Source of the DNA: Alkalibacter saccharofermentans DSM 14828
GTDB lineage: Bacteria; Bacillota; Clostridia; Eubacteriales; Alkalibacteraceae
Assembly: GCF_900128885.1 (NCBI RefSeq)
Contig: NZ_FQTU01000009.1
Span: forward strand, 28,663-92,662
Length of the DNA: 64,000 bases
Direction: 5' to 3'
Part shown: piece after piece, positions 51,153 to 59,716 of the stretch
How positions within the stretch are numbered: position 1 is the stretch's first letter
How the letters are laid out: each line of letters begins with the position of its first letter
The notes under the pieces: model-generated
The model's input: only the letters and a program-made list of their open reading frames with translations
The model's database searches: none
Told to the model about the DNA's origin: nothing
Made by a program: the position numbers and the translations under genes

Positions 51153-51227
51153 ATGAGTTGTTGTAAATACCCGCTACAAAACTAATACTATTCTGTTGCA
51201 TTATTGTAGTAGAGGGGAGGGTGGAAA

Positions 51228-51410
51228 ATGTCAGAAGTTAAAATCAAAGATGGCGAGTCATTGGAAAACGCACTTCGCAGATTTAAGAAAAAAACTGCCA
51301 GCGCTGGGGTAATGTCTGAAATTAGAAAGAGAGAGCATTACGAAAAGCCAAGTGTTAAAAGGAAAAAGAAATCCGAAGCAGCCAGAAAGAGAAATAAAAA
51401 GCTTAGATAA
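51228..51410 (+). CDS. rpsU: 30S ribosomal protein S21
   Basis: A 60-residue, very basic small-subunit protein. It starts with SEVKIKDGESLENALRRFKK and ends in a lysine-rich tail (RKKKSEAARKRNKKLR). The ribosome binding site is AGAGGGGAGGG. yqeY follows 11 bases later. The rpsU-yqeY-phoH order is widespread in Firmicutes. Confidence 0.97.
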   Translation: MSEVKIKDGESLENALRRFKKKTASAGVMSEIRKREHYEKPSVKRKKKSEAARKRNKKLR

Positions 51411-51421
51411 GGGGTGATAGC

Positions 51422-51871
51422 TTGTCACTCAAGGATAGGTTGATGTCTGACTTGAAGACATCTATGAGAGAAAAGGACAACATTAAGAAGGCGACCATTA
51501 CCATGGTCAGGGCTGCGATACTTCAAAATGAGAAGGACAACAAGGTTGTACTGGATGATGAAGACGTCTTGGCTGTAATTGCCAAGCAGGTAAAACAGAG
51601 AAAAGACGCTTTGGAAGAATTTAAAAAAGCTCAGCGGGAAGATCTTATGGAACAAACCGAAAAAGAGCTGGATATTTTGATGGAATACCTCCCTAAGCAA
51701 TTGACGGAAGAAGAATTAAAAGTAATCGTATCTGATGCGATTAACGAAGTGGGTGCAACTTCCCTTAAAGATATGGGTAAAGTCATGTCGGCTGTAATGC
51801 CAAAGGTTAAAGGCAGGGCAGACGGGGGAATGATCAACAAAATCGTAAAAGAGATACTAAACGAGCAATAA
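51422..51871 (+). CDS. yqeY: GatB/YqeY-domain protein
   Basis: A 149-residue helical protein homologous to the C-terminal tail of GatB, the tRNA-dependent amidotransferase subunit. It contains SLKDRLMSDLKTSMREKD near the start, MVRAAILQNEKDN near 25-37 and VMPKVKGRADGGMINKIVKEIL near 122-143. It probably contacts tRNA, but no activity has been firmly shown. The start is TTG at 51422 after AAGGGGTG. A strong hairpin follows. Confidence 0.9.
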   Translation: MSLKDRLMSDLKTSMREKDNIKKATITMVRAAILQNEKDNKVVLDDEDVLAVIAKQVKQRKDALEEFKKAQREDLMEQTEKELDILMEYLPKQLTEEELKVIVSDAINEVGATSLKDMGKVMSAVMPKVKGRADGGMINKIVKEILNEQ

Positions 51872-51877
51872 GATAAG

Positions 51878-51903
51878 AGAGGCTACCGGTAACGGTAGCC
51901 TCT
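51878..51903 (+). terminator. Hairpin terminator after yqeY
   Basis: A perfect 11-bp stem (51878-51888 with 51893-51903) and a GTAA loop. The T-rich tail is weak (TGATATTTG), but the stem lies right after the stop codon. No gene is seen in the 151 bases between it and phoH. Confidence 0.65.
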
Positions 51904-51999
51904 TGATATTTGTATAGGTTAAACCCTTAAGCACAGCTGGACAATGGTTCATGGATTCAAACCTAAAACCATCTAAAGCCCAACAAAGTGGAATATTCA

Positions 52000-52028
52000 T
52001 TGGTAATATGGTATCATGGATTTATTAT
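52000..52028 (+). promoter_or_regulatory. Promoter of the phoH operon
   Basis: TTGGTA (52000-52005), a 17-bp spacer and TATTAT (52023-52028), about 27 bp upstream of the TTG start. Confidence 0.65.
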
Positions 52029-52054
52029 ATTTGATTTTTCAAGGAGGATAATTA

Positions 52055-53050
52055 TTGGAACTAATTGCTGAAAAAATACTCGAGCTGGATAACGCAGATT
52101 CGATTATGAAAATATACGGTAGATTTGACGAAAACGTTAAGGAAATCGAAAAAAAATTCAACGTAAGAATCCTATCAAGAGAAAACAGCTTAAAGCTGAT
52201 TGGAGAAGAAAAAAACATCGACAAGGCTTTAGATGTTTTGACAAAACTAAACGGCATGATAAATGACAATATGGCAATTGACCAGCAGAGCCTCTCATAT
52301 CTGATTGACATCGTGGAAAAGGGTGAAAAAGAGGATTTGGAAAGCCTGAAGGAGATAGTATGCTATACTGCCAGGGGCAAAAAGATCATGCCAAAAACCT
52401 TGGGGCAAAAAAATTATATAAAAGCCATAGAAAAAAACGAGATTGTTTTTGGTATAGGTCCTGCGGGTACGGGAAAGACGTATTTAGCCATGGCTATGGC
52501 TATAAAGGCCTTTAAAAGGGAAGAAGTAAACAGAATAATACTTACTAGGCCTGCAGTGGAGGCAGGAGAAAGCCTTGGTTTTCTGCCAGGAGATTTGCAG
52601 GAAAAGGTTGATCCTTATTTAAGGCCTTTATACGATGCGCTATATGACATACTGGGTCCTGAAACCTATCTGAAATATAGGGAAAAAGGACTTATTGAAG
52701 TGGCACCATTAGCTTATATGAGAGGCAGGACTCTGGATGATTCATTTATAATACTAGATGAAGCTCAGAATACAACTCCGGAGCAAATGAAGATGTTTCT
52801 GACTAGGCTGGGTTTCGGATCAAAAGCGGTTGTAACAGGAGATATTACCCAAATTGATCTTCCGGGTGGAAGAAGCTCAGGGCTTGTGAAGGTCACTCAA
52901 ATATTAAATGACATCGAAGGCATTGCTTTTATCAACTTTACTCAGCGTGATGTTGTAAGGCACAGATTGGTGCAAAAGATCATAAATGCTTATGAATCTT
53001 ATGAAAATAAGAAGTCAATAAAGACAAGTGGTGATAAAAATAAAAAGTAG
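52055..53050 (+). CDS. PhoH-like ATPase
   Basis: A P-loop ATPase of the PhoH family (331 residues). The N-terminus contains a KH-like region (about 10-75), and the ATPase domain has GIGPAGTGKTYLAMAMA near 132-148 and the Walker B-like FIILDEAQNTTPEQM near 230-244. PhoH proteins sit in operons with ybeY and era and are linked to rRNA maturation or RNA unwinding. The start is TTG at 52055 after AAGGAGG. It overlaps the next gene by 23 bases. Confidence 0.9.
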   Translation: MELIAEKILELDNADSIMKIYGRFDENVKEIEKKFNVRILSRENSLKLIGEEKNIDKALDVLTKLNGMINDNMAIDQQSLSYLIDIVEKGEKEDLESLKEIVCYTARGKKIMPKTLGQKNYIKAIEKNEIVFGIGPAGTGKTYLAMAMAIKAFKREEVNRIILTRPAVEAGESLGFLPGDLQEKVDPYLRPLYDALYDILGPETYLKYREKGLIEVAPLAYMRGRTLDDSFIILDEAQNTTPEQMKMFLTRLGFGSKAVVTGDITQIDLPGGRSSGLVKVTQILNDIEGIAFINFTQRDVVRHRLVQKIINAYESYENKKSIKTSGDKNKK

Positions 53051-55085
53051 AATTATCAAACTGAACAAAAAAAAACTAAGTACCCTGATATTGGTAGCGC
53101 TTTTAGGCTTCATCGCGATATTTTCCATGATGGTCATAACAGCCCTGCCTCCTAATTACAATTACAATCAAGGAGATGTAGCTGAAGATAATATCGCCGC
53201 GCCACACAGGATAATAGATGAAAAGACCACTGAAAAACGCAGAGATCAAGCGGCAGCAGGAGTAGAGCAGATATATACGAGAATCGACAATGCACAAGAC
53301 AATGCGTTGGAAAAAACAGATGAACTATTCCGGGCTCTTGACGAAAAGGATGAATTGACGGATACTGAGATCTCTGATCTGCGATTGAGATCTATAAACA
53401 TCACGGATACAGCCCTCATTAGCCTCCTCGAAATGGAGAATGAGGTTAAAAGTGCTTTGGAAGCAAGTTTAGTTTCCGCATTAGGGAGGATATACCAAAA
53501 CGAAATAAGCATGCAAAACCTTGCCCAGGTGCAGGAAGAAGCTGCTGAAGCATTCGCTGAAGATAATCCAGGAGAAGAATATGCACAGACAGGAGCTGAG
53601 ATACTGTCTAAATCAATCCAGCCCAACATGATTCTTGATGTTGAGAGCACTCAACAGGCGGTTGAAGAGGCTAGGCAGTCTGTTCCTACAATAACATATG
53701 AGGCCGGAGAGCTGATTGTTGAAAGAGGAGAAGTGCTCACGGCTGAAAAGATAAATCTACTGGTTGACAACAATATGATGAGAGGGTCATATTTTGACGA
53801 CCCTTACTTAATAATCGGTGTTGCCCTTCTTTTGTTGGGGATATTTTCTGTTTACTACGTGTATTTGAGGAATTTCTATAGAGAGCTTATACTGAAAGAC
53901 AATAAGAGGTTTTTAATTATTGTCATCATTTTCACCTTCATGGTTTTGTTGACGATTCCTCTTGTGAGCATTTCTCCATACATAGTGCCTGTTAGCATGA
54001 TGACGATGACCATTGCCTTGCTGACTGACAAAAGGCTGGCCATAACCAGCACGGTTTTTTTCGTGCTGATAGCGGGTTTTAGTTCCAATTTTAATATGAT
54101 ACAGATTATAATCTACATGGTAAACGGATATATCGGTGCCATGGGGATGATAAAAATCAACAAGCGGGCGGATATAATGCGCACCGGTTTAGCTGTTGGA
54201 TTGGTCAACCTGCTTCTGATAGGATCTTACAACCTAATTGTCCATAACTTTGATTTGTCCGGAATAATGGATATGATGTTAGGCTTTTCAAACGGATTGC
54301 TATCAGGGATATTCACATTGGGAACATTGGTCATTTGGGAATGGACCTTTGATATAACTACTCCAATAATGTTGGTTGAGTTGGCAAATCCCAATAATCC
54401 ATTGCTTAAAAAGCTCATGACAAATGCCCCGGGAACATACCATCACAGCATCGTAGTTGGCAACCTGGCGGAAAGCGCTGCTGAAAGGATAGGGGCTAAT
54501 TCATTGCTAGTTAGAGTAGGAGCGTATTATCACGATATCGGAAAGAGCTTGTCCCCTGTGTATTTTACAGAGAATCAATTTGGCGAAATAAATCCTCATG
54601 ACTTCATATCTCCCTTAAAGAGTGTGCAGATCATTAAAAACCATGTGATTAAGGGATTTGAGATGGCAAAGGAATACAAGATTCCAGAGGAAGTCAGAAA
54701 CTTCATAATTACACATCATGGTGAAAGCACCATTGAGTTTTTTTACCATAAAGCAAATGAGCTCAACGAAAACCCGGATATTGAAAAATTTAAATATGAG
54801 TCGAGGAGGCCTTCTACCAGGGAGGAAGGGATATTGGCCTTAGCTGATTCCGTAGAGGCTGCTGTAAGGAGCATAAAAGGCATAAACGATAATAAAATTG
54901 CCGAAAGAGTAGACAAGATCTTTCAAAAGAAGCTCTCTGATGGCATGCTTGACGAGTGTGATTTAAGCTTAAAGGAAATAAGCCTGATTAAAGAGGTTTT
55001 TGTCAAGATACTGAACAGCGTGTATCATGAAAGAATAGAATATCCTGATATGGATTCAGATTCCAAAAAAGTGGAGGAAAGCTGA
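53028..55085 (+). CDS. pgpH: Cyclic-di-AMP phosphodiesterase PgpH-like (7TMR-HD)
   Basis: A 685-residue membrane protein: a short basic N-terminus and one helix (about 17-38), an extracytoplasmic 7TMR-HDED domain (about 50-265), about seven transmembrane helices (about 270-460) and a cytosolic HD domain (about 465-640) with HHSIVVGNLAESA near 471-483, HDIGK near 502-506 and ITHHGEST near 562-569. In Listeria this enzyme hydrolyses c-di-AMP to pApA. The GTG at 53028 lies inside phoH; a second GTG at 53031 is also possible. ybeY overlaps by one base. Confidence 0.9.
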   Translation: MVIKIKSRIIKLNKKKLSTLILVALLGFIAIFSMMVITALPPNYNYNQGDVAEDNIAAPHRIIDEKTTEKRRDQAAAGVEQIYTRIDNAQDNALEKTDELFRALDEKDELTDTEISDLRLRSINITDTALISLLEMENEVKSALEASLVSALGRIYQNEISMQNLAQVQEEAAEAFAEDNPGEEYAQTGAEILSKSIQPNMILDVESTQQAVEEARQSVPTITYEAGELIVERGEVLTAEKINLLVDNNMMRGSYFDDPYLIIGVALLLLGIFSVYYVYLRNFYRELILKDNKRFLIIVIIFTFMVLLTIPLVSISPYIVPVSMMTMTIALLTDKRLAITSTVFFVLIAGFSSNFNMIQIIIYMVNGYIGAMGMIKINKRADIMRTGLAVGLVNLLLIGSYNLIVHNFDLSGIMDMMLGFSNGLLSGIFTLGTLVIWEWTFDITTPIMLVELANPNNPLLKKLMTNAPGTYHHSIVVGNLAESAAERIGANSLLVRVGAYYHDIGKSLSPVYFTENQFGEINPHDFISPLKSVQIIKNHVIKGFEMAKEYKIPEEVRNFIITHHGESTIEFFYHKANELNENPDIEKFKYESRRPSTREEGILALADSVEAAVRSIKGINDNKIAERVDKIFQKKLSDGMLDECDLSLKEISLIKEVFVKILNSVYHERIEYPDMDSDSKKVEES

Positions 55086-55528
55086 TGGAAATTTATATTG
55101 ATAACCGATCAAAAGGGGATTTGAGCGGGGAAATGATCGGCATGATAGAAGAAACCGTAAATAAAGCCATCGAAGTTGAAGGGTTTAAATTGGATTTTGA
55201 AGTGAGCATATCCATAGTAGATGAAGAGGAAATAAAAAACCTCAACAATACTTATAGAAACAAGGACAGCATAACTGACGTCCTGTCATTTCCCATGTAT
55301 GAAGATGATGACTTGGAGCCTGTGTTGTTGGGAGACATCATAATATGCATGCAAAGAGCGGCGGAACAGGCTGGTAGCTATGGCCATGGCTTGGAACGTG
55401 AGATGTGTTACCTTACTGCTCATGGAATGCTTCATCTGCTGGGCTACGATCATATGGGATCTGAGGAAAAGACCGAGATGAGAAGTAAAGAAAAAAAAAT
55501 TATGGAAAAACTTAATCTGCAAAGGTGA
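55085..55528 (+). CDS. ybeY: Endoribonuclease YbeY
   Basis: A zinc-dependent endoribonuclease for 16S rRNA 3'-end maturation and ribosome quality control. The 147 residues have the family H3xH5xH motif AHGMLHLLGYDH near 113-124 and the preceding RNKDSITDVLSFP near 58-70. It overlaps pgpH by one base (TGATG), and dgkA follows after 4 bases. Confidence 0.96.
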   Translation: MEIYIDNRSKGDLSGEMIGMIEETVNKAIEVEGFKLDFEVSISIVDEEEIKNLNNTYRNKDSITDVLSFPMYEDDDLEPVLLGDIIICMQRAAEQAGSYGHGLEREMCYLTAHGMLHLLGYDHMGSEEKTEMRSKEKKIMEKLNLQR

Positions 55529-55532
55529 TCAT

Positions 55533-55904
55533 ATGAAAGCATTGTTTAGAAGCTTCAAGTATGCTTTTGAGGGGATATTCTACTGTTTGAAAACCCAGAG
55601 AAACATGCGCATACATTTTATTTTTGCTGCGGGGGTAACCTTGGCAGGGGTATATTTTAAAATTGAGATGACAGAGTGGTTAGCGCTGTTCATAACATTT
55701 AGCTTGGTAATAACAAGCGAGATGTTCAATACAGCTATTGAAAAGGCTGTGGATCTGTCAACCATGGAATACGATGAAAGGGCTAAGGTCGCAAAAGATG
55801 TCGCTGCAGGGGCAGTTCTCCTAAATGCAGTGGTGGCGGTTTTCGTAGGGGTCTTCGTGTTTTGGGGTAGGCTATGGGAAGAGGTCATAAGATGGATGAA
55901 CTAA
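55533..55904 (+). CDS. dgkA: Diacylglycerol/undecaprenol kinase
   Basis: A 123-residue membrane kinase with three hydrophobic helices. It carries the family motifs RSFKYAFEGIFYCLKTQRNMRIH near 5-27 and EMFNTAIEKAVDL near 69-81. In Gram-positive bacteria DgkA phosphorylates undecaprenol rather than diacylglycerol, recycling the lipid carrier for wall synthesis. The cdd start codon lies inside its 3' end. Confidence 0.92.
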   Translation: MKALFRSFKYAFEGIFYCLKTQRNMRIHFIFAAGVTLAGVYFKIEMTEWLALFITFSLVITSEMFNTAIEKAVDLSTMEYDERAKVAKDVAAGAVLLNAVVAVFVGVFVFWGRLWEEVIRWMN

Positions 55905-56302
55905 AAAAATATCAAAAGCTGGTAAGCATCGCACATGAGAGCCTGAAGGAAGCATATGCTCCCTATTCAGATTTTAAAGTAGGGGCAGCGGTAATCATGG
56001 AAGACGGAAAGATCTATGGTGGCTGCAACGTAGAAAATGCATCCTTCGGTGCTTCCAACTGTGCAGAAAGGACTGCCATATTTAAGGGTGTTTCAGAAGG
56101 TAACAGGAAGATAGAAGCGATTGCCATAGTAGGATCAAATGGCGAAAAAACATTTCCCTGCGGGATATGCAGGCAGGTAATAAATGAATTCAGCAAGGAT
56201 GCAAAAATAATATTGACAAATTCTAATAAGGAAATAGAAGTCTTTACGTTAGAAGAATTGCTGCCTCATGGCTTTTCAAAACAAGACTTTTTGGAGGAAT
56301 GA
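55892..56302 (+). CDS. cdd: Cytidine deaminase
   Basis: Deaminates cytidine and deoxycytidine. The 136-residue form has GCNVENASFGASNCAERTA near 48-66 (catalytic Glu and the first zinc ligand) and PCGICRQVINEF near 86-97 (two zinc cysteines), as in the small tetrameric type. An in-frame ATG at 55874 exists, but GGGAAGAGG with 7-base spacing points to ATG 55892. It overlaps dgkA by 13 bases. era follows 3 bases later. Position beside pdp-type salvage is not linked; this is the standard housekeeping order. Confidence 0.93.
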   Translation: MDELKKYQKLVSIAHESLKEAYAPYSDFKVGAAVIMEDGKIYGGCNVENASFGASNCAERTAIFKGVSEGNRKIEAIAIVGSNGEKTFPCGICRQVINEFSKDAKIILTNSNKEIEVFTLEELLPHGFSKQDFLEE

Positions 56303-56305
56303 AAA

Positions 56306-57208
56306 ATGAGCTTTAAATCGGGTTTTATAAGCATAGTGGGAAGGCCAAATGTAGGCAAATCCACTCTTTTGAACAATATTTTAGGAGAGAAAATGGTGAT
56401 TATCTCATCAAAGCCTCAGACTACTAGAAATGTAATAAGATGCGTTCATACCACAGAGAAATATCAAATGATTTTTTTAGACACACCTGGAATTCACAAG
56501 CCGAAGAACAGGCTGGGAAACATCATGGTGGATGGAGCCGCATCTGCAATGAAGGACGTGGATGTGATCTTGTTTTTGATGGATGACATGAAATCACCAG
56601 GACCGGGTGACAGATTCATTCTTGACGCGCTAAAGGACGTAAATATTCCTAGGATATTGGTAATAAACAAAATAGACACCGTAAAAAGGGAAGATATTCT
56701 AGAGAAGATAGACATCATGAAGGAATACGAATTTTTTGAAGAAATTGTTCCCATCAGCGCATCCACTGGAGAAAATGTGGATAGGCTGGTGGAAATCATG
56801 GAGAGATATCTTCCTGAAGGACCGATGTATTTTCCTGAAGATACCATAACAGAACAGCCGGAAAAGGTAATAGTAGCAGAAATGATAAGAGAAAAGGCCC
56901 TGATATCCCTAGATGAGGAGATACCTCATGGTATCGCGGTAGAAATCATGTCTATGAAGGAAAGAAAAAATTCTGATATTATGGATATAGAGGCTACTAT
57001 ATACACAGAGAAAAAGTCCCACAAAGGGATAATTATAGGCAAGGGCGGAGCGATGCTTAAAAAGATCGGAACAATGGCCAGACGTGATATAGAAAACCTT
57101 CTGGGGATTCGGGTGAATCTTCAGTTATGGGTTAAGGTGAAGAAGGACTGGCGAGACAAAGATTTTGATTTAAAAAGCTTTGGATATGGTCAGGATAAAA
57201 ACAGGTAA
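56306..57208 (+). CDS. era: GTPase Era
   Basis: A GTPase needed for 30S assembly and 16S rRNA 3'-end processing. The 300 residues have the G domain with GRPNVGKST (G1, about 11-19), DTPG (G3, near 59-62) and NKID (G4, near 122-125), and a C-terminal KH domain (about 205-290) with GIIIGKGGAMLKKIG near 234-248 binding the 16S 3' end. The start ATG at 56306 follows GGAGG. It fits the ybeY-dgkA-cdd-era-recO order. Confidence 0.97.
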   Translation: MSFKSGFISIVGRPNVGKSTLLNNILGEKMVIISSKPQTTRNVIRCVHTTEKYQMIFLDTPGIHKPKNRLGNIMVDGAASAMKDVDVILFLMDDMKSPGPGDRFILDALKDVNIPRILVINKIDTVKREDILEKIDIMKEYEFFEEIVPISASTGENVDRLVEIMERYLPEGPMYFPEDTITEQPEKVIVAEMIREKALISLDEEIPHGIAVEIMSMKERKNSDIMDIEATIYTEKKSHKGIIIGKGGAMLKKIGTMARRDIENLLGIRVNLQLWVKVKKDWRDKDFDLKSFGYGQDKNR

Positions 57209-57213
57209 GCTCC

Positions 57214-57957
57214 ATGTCTATGGAAAAGGCGGCCGGATTGGTCATTAAGTCGGTAAACTATGGAGAAAACGACAAGATCATAACCTTGTTTACAAAAGAA
57301 TCAGGGAAAATAACCGCCATAGCAAAGGGAGCTAGGAATCCTAAAAGTGCCTACGTAGGGGTAACTCAGCTTTTTAGCTACTGCAACTTTGTCTATTATA
57401 CGGGAAGAAACTTTGCATACTTAAACCAAGCAGAGCTTATTGAGTCGTTTCACAAACTAAGAAACGATCTAGATAAGCTTTCAAAAGGTGCGTATATGGC
57501 AGAGGCGTTAAATCAGGCATACGAAGAGTACGAATCAGATGAAAGCGCGCTTAGGTTGATACTAAACCTCCTGTATTTCATGAATGAAGGCTTGGTCCAA
57601 AGTGATGAGGTTATCCTGCTTGCGTTTCAAATTAAGCTTCTGGGATATTTGGGATTTGCACCTAATTTAAAAAAATGTCAGATATGTTCCAAAGACGACA
57701 GTGGGTGGTGGTTTTCTTGGGATCTGGGAGGATTGGTATGTCAAGACTGCTCAAAGAGCAATAGGCAAAAAAGCAAAATTACAGATGAAGATGCAGAGTT
57801 TCTTCGTTATCTTCAAGACACGCCTATATCCGGACTGAAAAAAACAGGTTTGTACCCCAAGGAATTGATGCACCTTGCGGTGATACTGAACAAGACTTTG
57901 GAATGCCATACAGGAAAACGCAACAGATCTTTTGAATTTCTATTAAATAACAATTGA
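57214..57957 (+). CDS. recO: DNA repair protein RecO
   Basis: Mediates RecA loading on SSB-coated DNA in the RecFOR pathway. The 247 residues have an N-terminal OB fold (about 1-80: GLVIKSVNYGENDKIITLFTKESG) and a helical domain with a zinc site CQIC near 155-158 and CQDC near 176-179. It starts with ATG 57214, 5 bases after era. Its stop codon overlaps the -35 of the glycyl-tRNA synthetase leader. Confidence 0.95.
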   Translation: MSMEKAAGLVIKSVNYGENDKIITLFTKESGKITAIAKGARNPKSAYVGVTQLFSYCNFVYYTGRNFAYLNQAELIESFHKLRNDLDKLSKGAYMAEALNQAYEEYESDESALRLILNLLYFMNEGLVQSDEVILLAFQIKLLGYLGFAPNLKKCQICSKDDSGWWFSWDLGGLVCQDCSKSNRQKSKITDEDAEFLRYLQDTPISGLKKTGLYPKELMHLAVILNKTLECHTGKRNRSFEFLLNNN

Positions 57958-57982
57958 CAAAGGCAAGTGAAATTTGTTAAGT
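57954..57982 (+). promoter_or_regulatory. Promoter of the glycyl-tRNA synthetase leader
   Basis: A perfect TTGACA (57954-57959), which includes the recO TGA, is followed after 17 bp by TTAAGT (57977-57982). The -10 is poor, so the assignment is tentative. Confidence 0.5.
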
Positions 57983-58009
57983 TATTTATTGAATATCTAT
58001 ATTTGTGCA

Positions 58010-58200
58010 ATGATGAAGAAGAGTAGGATGCTGACATATGCAAAGCGAGGAAAGGACGGTGCAAGCTTTCCCATATGGGCTTTTGAATGGAACTTTTGAG
58101 CACATCTTTGAAAAAGAAGGGCATTTAGTATGTGCCAATTAGGGTGGAACCGCGGTAAATATCGTCCCTTGCTTATTTTAAGCAGGGGATTTTTATTTTA
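58010..58200 (+). promoter_or_regulatory. T-box leader of glycyl-tRNA synthetase, with terminator
   Basis: The 270-base gap before the synthetase gene is a tRNA-sensing T-box. Stem I has the AGTA motif (GAGTAGGATG, 58021-58030), a GGTG element in the distal loop, and GAAT-GGA-A at 58085-58092, where GGA (58089-58091) is a glycine codon in the specifier position. The T-box AGGGTGGAACCGCG is at 58141-58154. The terminator is an 11-bp stem with one U-G pair (58165-58175 with 58179-58189) followed by TTTTTATTTTA. Uncharged tRNA-Gly should stabilise the antiterminator and allow expression. Confidence 0.93.
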
Positions 58201-58227
58201 TAAAAATAATTTAAATGGAGGATAAAA

Positions 58228-59616
58228 ATGAATAAGGAACTTAACATGAATGAAATCGTAAGTATTTGCAAAATGAGGGGAATAATCTATCCAGGCTCGG
58301 AAATCTATGGAGGTCTTGCAAACAGCTGGGATTATGGGCCGATAGGAGTAGAGCTTAAAAACAACATAAAGAAAGTTTGGTGGAAAAAATTCGTGCAGGA
58401 GTCCCCATACAACGTAGGCATAGATTCTGCGATTCTGATGAATCCTAAGACATGGGAAGCTTCAGGCCATGTGGGTGGATTTAACGATCCGTTGATGGAT
58501 TGTAAAAAGTGCAAAACAAGGTATAGGGCAGACAAACTTATCGAAGACTATTCCTTCAACAAAAACGAAGATATCGTCGTAGATGGATGGGATAATCAAA
58601 AGATGCTGGATTTCATCAATCAGCATGAAATCAAATGTCCGAACTGCGGATCATTCGACTACACGGATATAAGACAGTTCAATCTTATGTTCAAGACATT
58701 CCAGGGAGTGACGGAAGACAGCGCCAATGAGATCTTCTTAAGACCGGAAACAGCTCAAGGCATTTTTGTCAACTTTGCCAATATTCAAAGATCTTCAAGA
58801 AAAAAAATACCTTTTGGAATTGCCCAGATAGGAAAGTCTTTTAGAAACGAGATAACACCGGGTAACTTTATATTCAGAACCAGAGAATTTGAGCAAATGG
58901 AACTTGAGTTTTTCTGCAAGCCTGGAGAAGATTTGGAATGGTTTGGATACTGGAAGGAATTCTGTAAAAATTGGATTCTTGACCTAGGAATCAAAGAAGA
59001 GAATCTGAGGCTGCGGGATCACTCGGATGATGAGCTTTCCCACTACAGCAACGCTACGACAGACTTTGAATTCAAGTTTCCCTTTGGATGGGGAGAGCTT
59101 TGGGGAATAGCCGACAGAACTGATTTTGACCTTAAGCAGCATCAAAGCCACAGTGGAAAAGATCTCAAATATACTGATCCGATAACGAATGAAAAATATG
59201 TGCCTTACTGCATAGAGCCTTCTTTAGGAGTAGATAGGGTTCTTCTGGCTTTCTTGTGCAATGGATTTGAAAAAGAGCAAATAGACGAAAAGGATTCGAG
59301 GACGGTACTGAAATTGCATCCCGCATTGGCTCCTTTCAAATGCGCCGTTTTGCCTCTTACAAAGAAGCTCAAAGACAAAGCTCTTGAAGTTTACGGGACT
59401 TTGGCTAAGAACTTTATGGTAGACTACGATGAAGCGGGAAGCATCGGCAAGCGCTACAGAAGACAAGACGAGATCGGCACCCCATACTGTATCACAATCG
59501 ACTTTGATACCCTTGAAGACGGTACTGTTACAGTAAGGGATAGAGATACAATGGAGCAGGTCAGGATTAGTGTTGATGAGCTTGTCAAACATATTAGCGA
59601 CAATATTGTATACTAA
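58228..59616 (+). CDS. glyS: Glycyl-tRNA synthetase (single-chain, alpha2 type)
   Basis: Charges tRNA-Gly. It is a class II synthetase of 462 residues: motif 1 near IYGGLANSWDYGPIGVELKNN, motif 2 in FRNEITPGNFIFRTREFEQMELEFF near 211-235, motif 3 in CIEPSLGVDRVLLAFL near 328-343, and a C-terminal anticodon-binding domain (about 365-460). It contains a CxxC zinc-like pair in MDCKKCKTRYRAD near 90-102. It is the eukaryote/Staphylococcus-type dimer, not the alpha/beta GlyQ-GlyS form. It is monocistronic behind a glycine T-box. Confidence 0.95.
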   Translation: MNKELNMNEIVSICKMRGIIYPGSEIYGGLANSWDYGPIGVELKNNIKKVWWKKFVQESPYNVGIDSAILMNPKTWEASGHVGGFNDPLMDCKKCKTRYRADKLIEDYSFNKNEDIVVDGWDNQKMLDFINQHEIKCPNCGSFDYTDIRQFNLMFKTFQGVTEDSANEIFLRPETAQGIFVNFANIQRSSRKKIPFGIAQIGKSFRNEITPGNFIFRTREFEQMELEFFCKPGEDLEWFGYWKEFCKNWILDLGIKEENLRLRDHSDDELSHYSNATTDFEFKFPFGWGELWGIADRTDFDLKQHQSHSGKDLKYTDPITNEKYVPYCIEPSLGVDRVLLAFLCNGFEKEQIDEKDSRTVLKLHPALAPFKCAVLPLTKKLKDKALEVYGTLAKNFMVDYDEAGSIGKRYRRQDEIGTPYCITIDFDTLEDGTVTVRDRDTMEQVRISVDELVKHISDNIVY

Positions 59617-59661
59617 GTACAAAAAATATACAAAAAAAGTATTAATGTTACACAGATAATA

Positions 59662-59670
59662 TGTTATACT
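59662..59670 (+). promoter_or_regulatory. Extended -10 promoter of ccpN-ppdK operon
   Basis: TGTTATACT is an extended -10 (TGnTATACT) about 50 bp before the ccpN-like gene. A weak -35 (TTAATG, 59642-59647) lies 17 bp upstream of it. Confidence 0.5.
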
Positions 59671-59716
59671 TTATTCATAATGAGGTGTATTAATAGAACA
59701 CATATAACCTTGGGAG

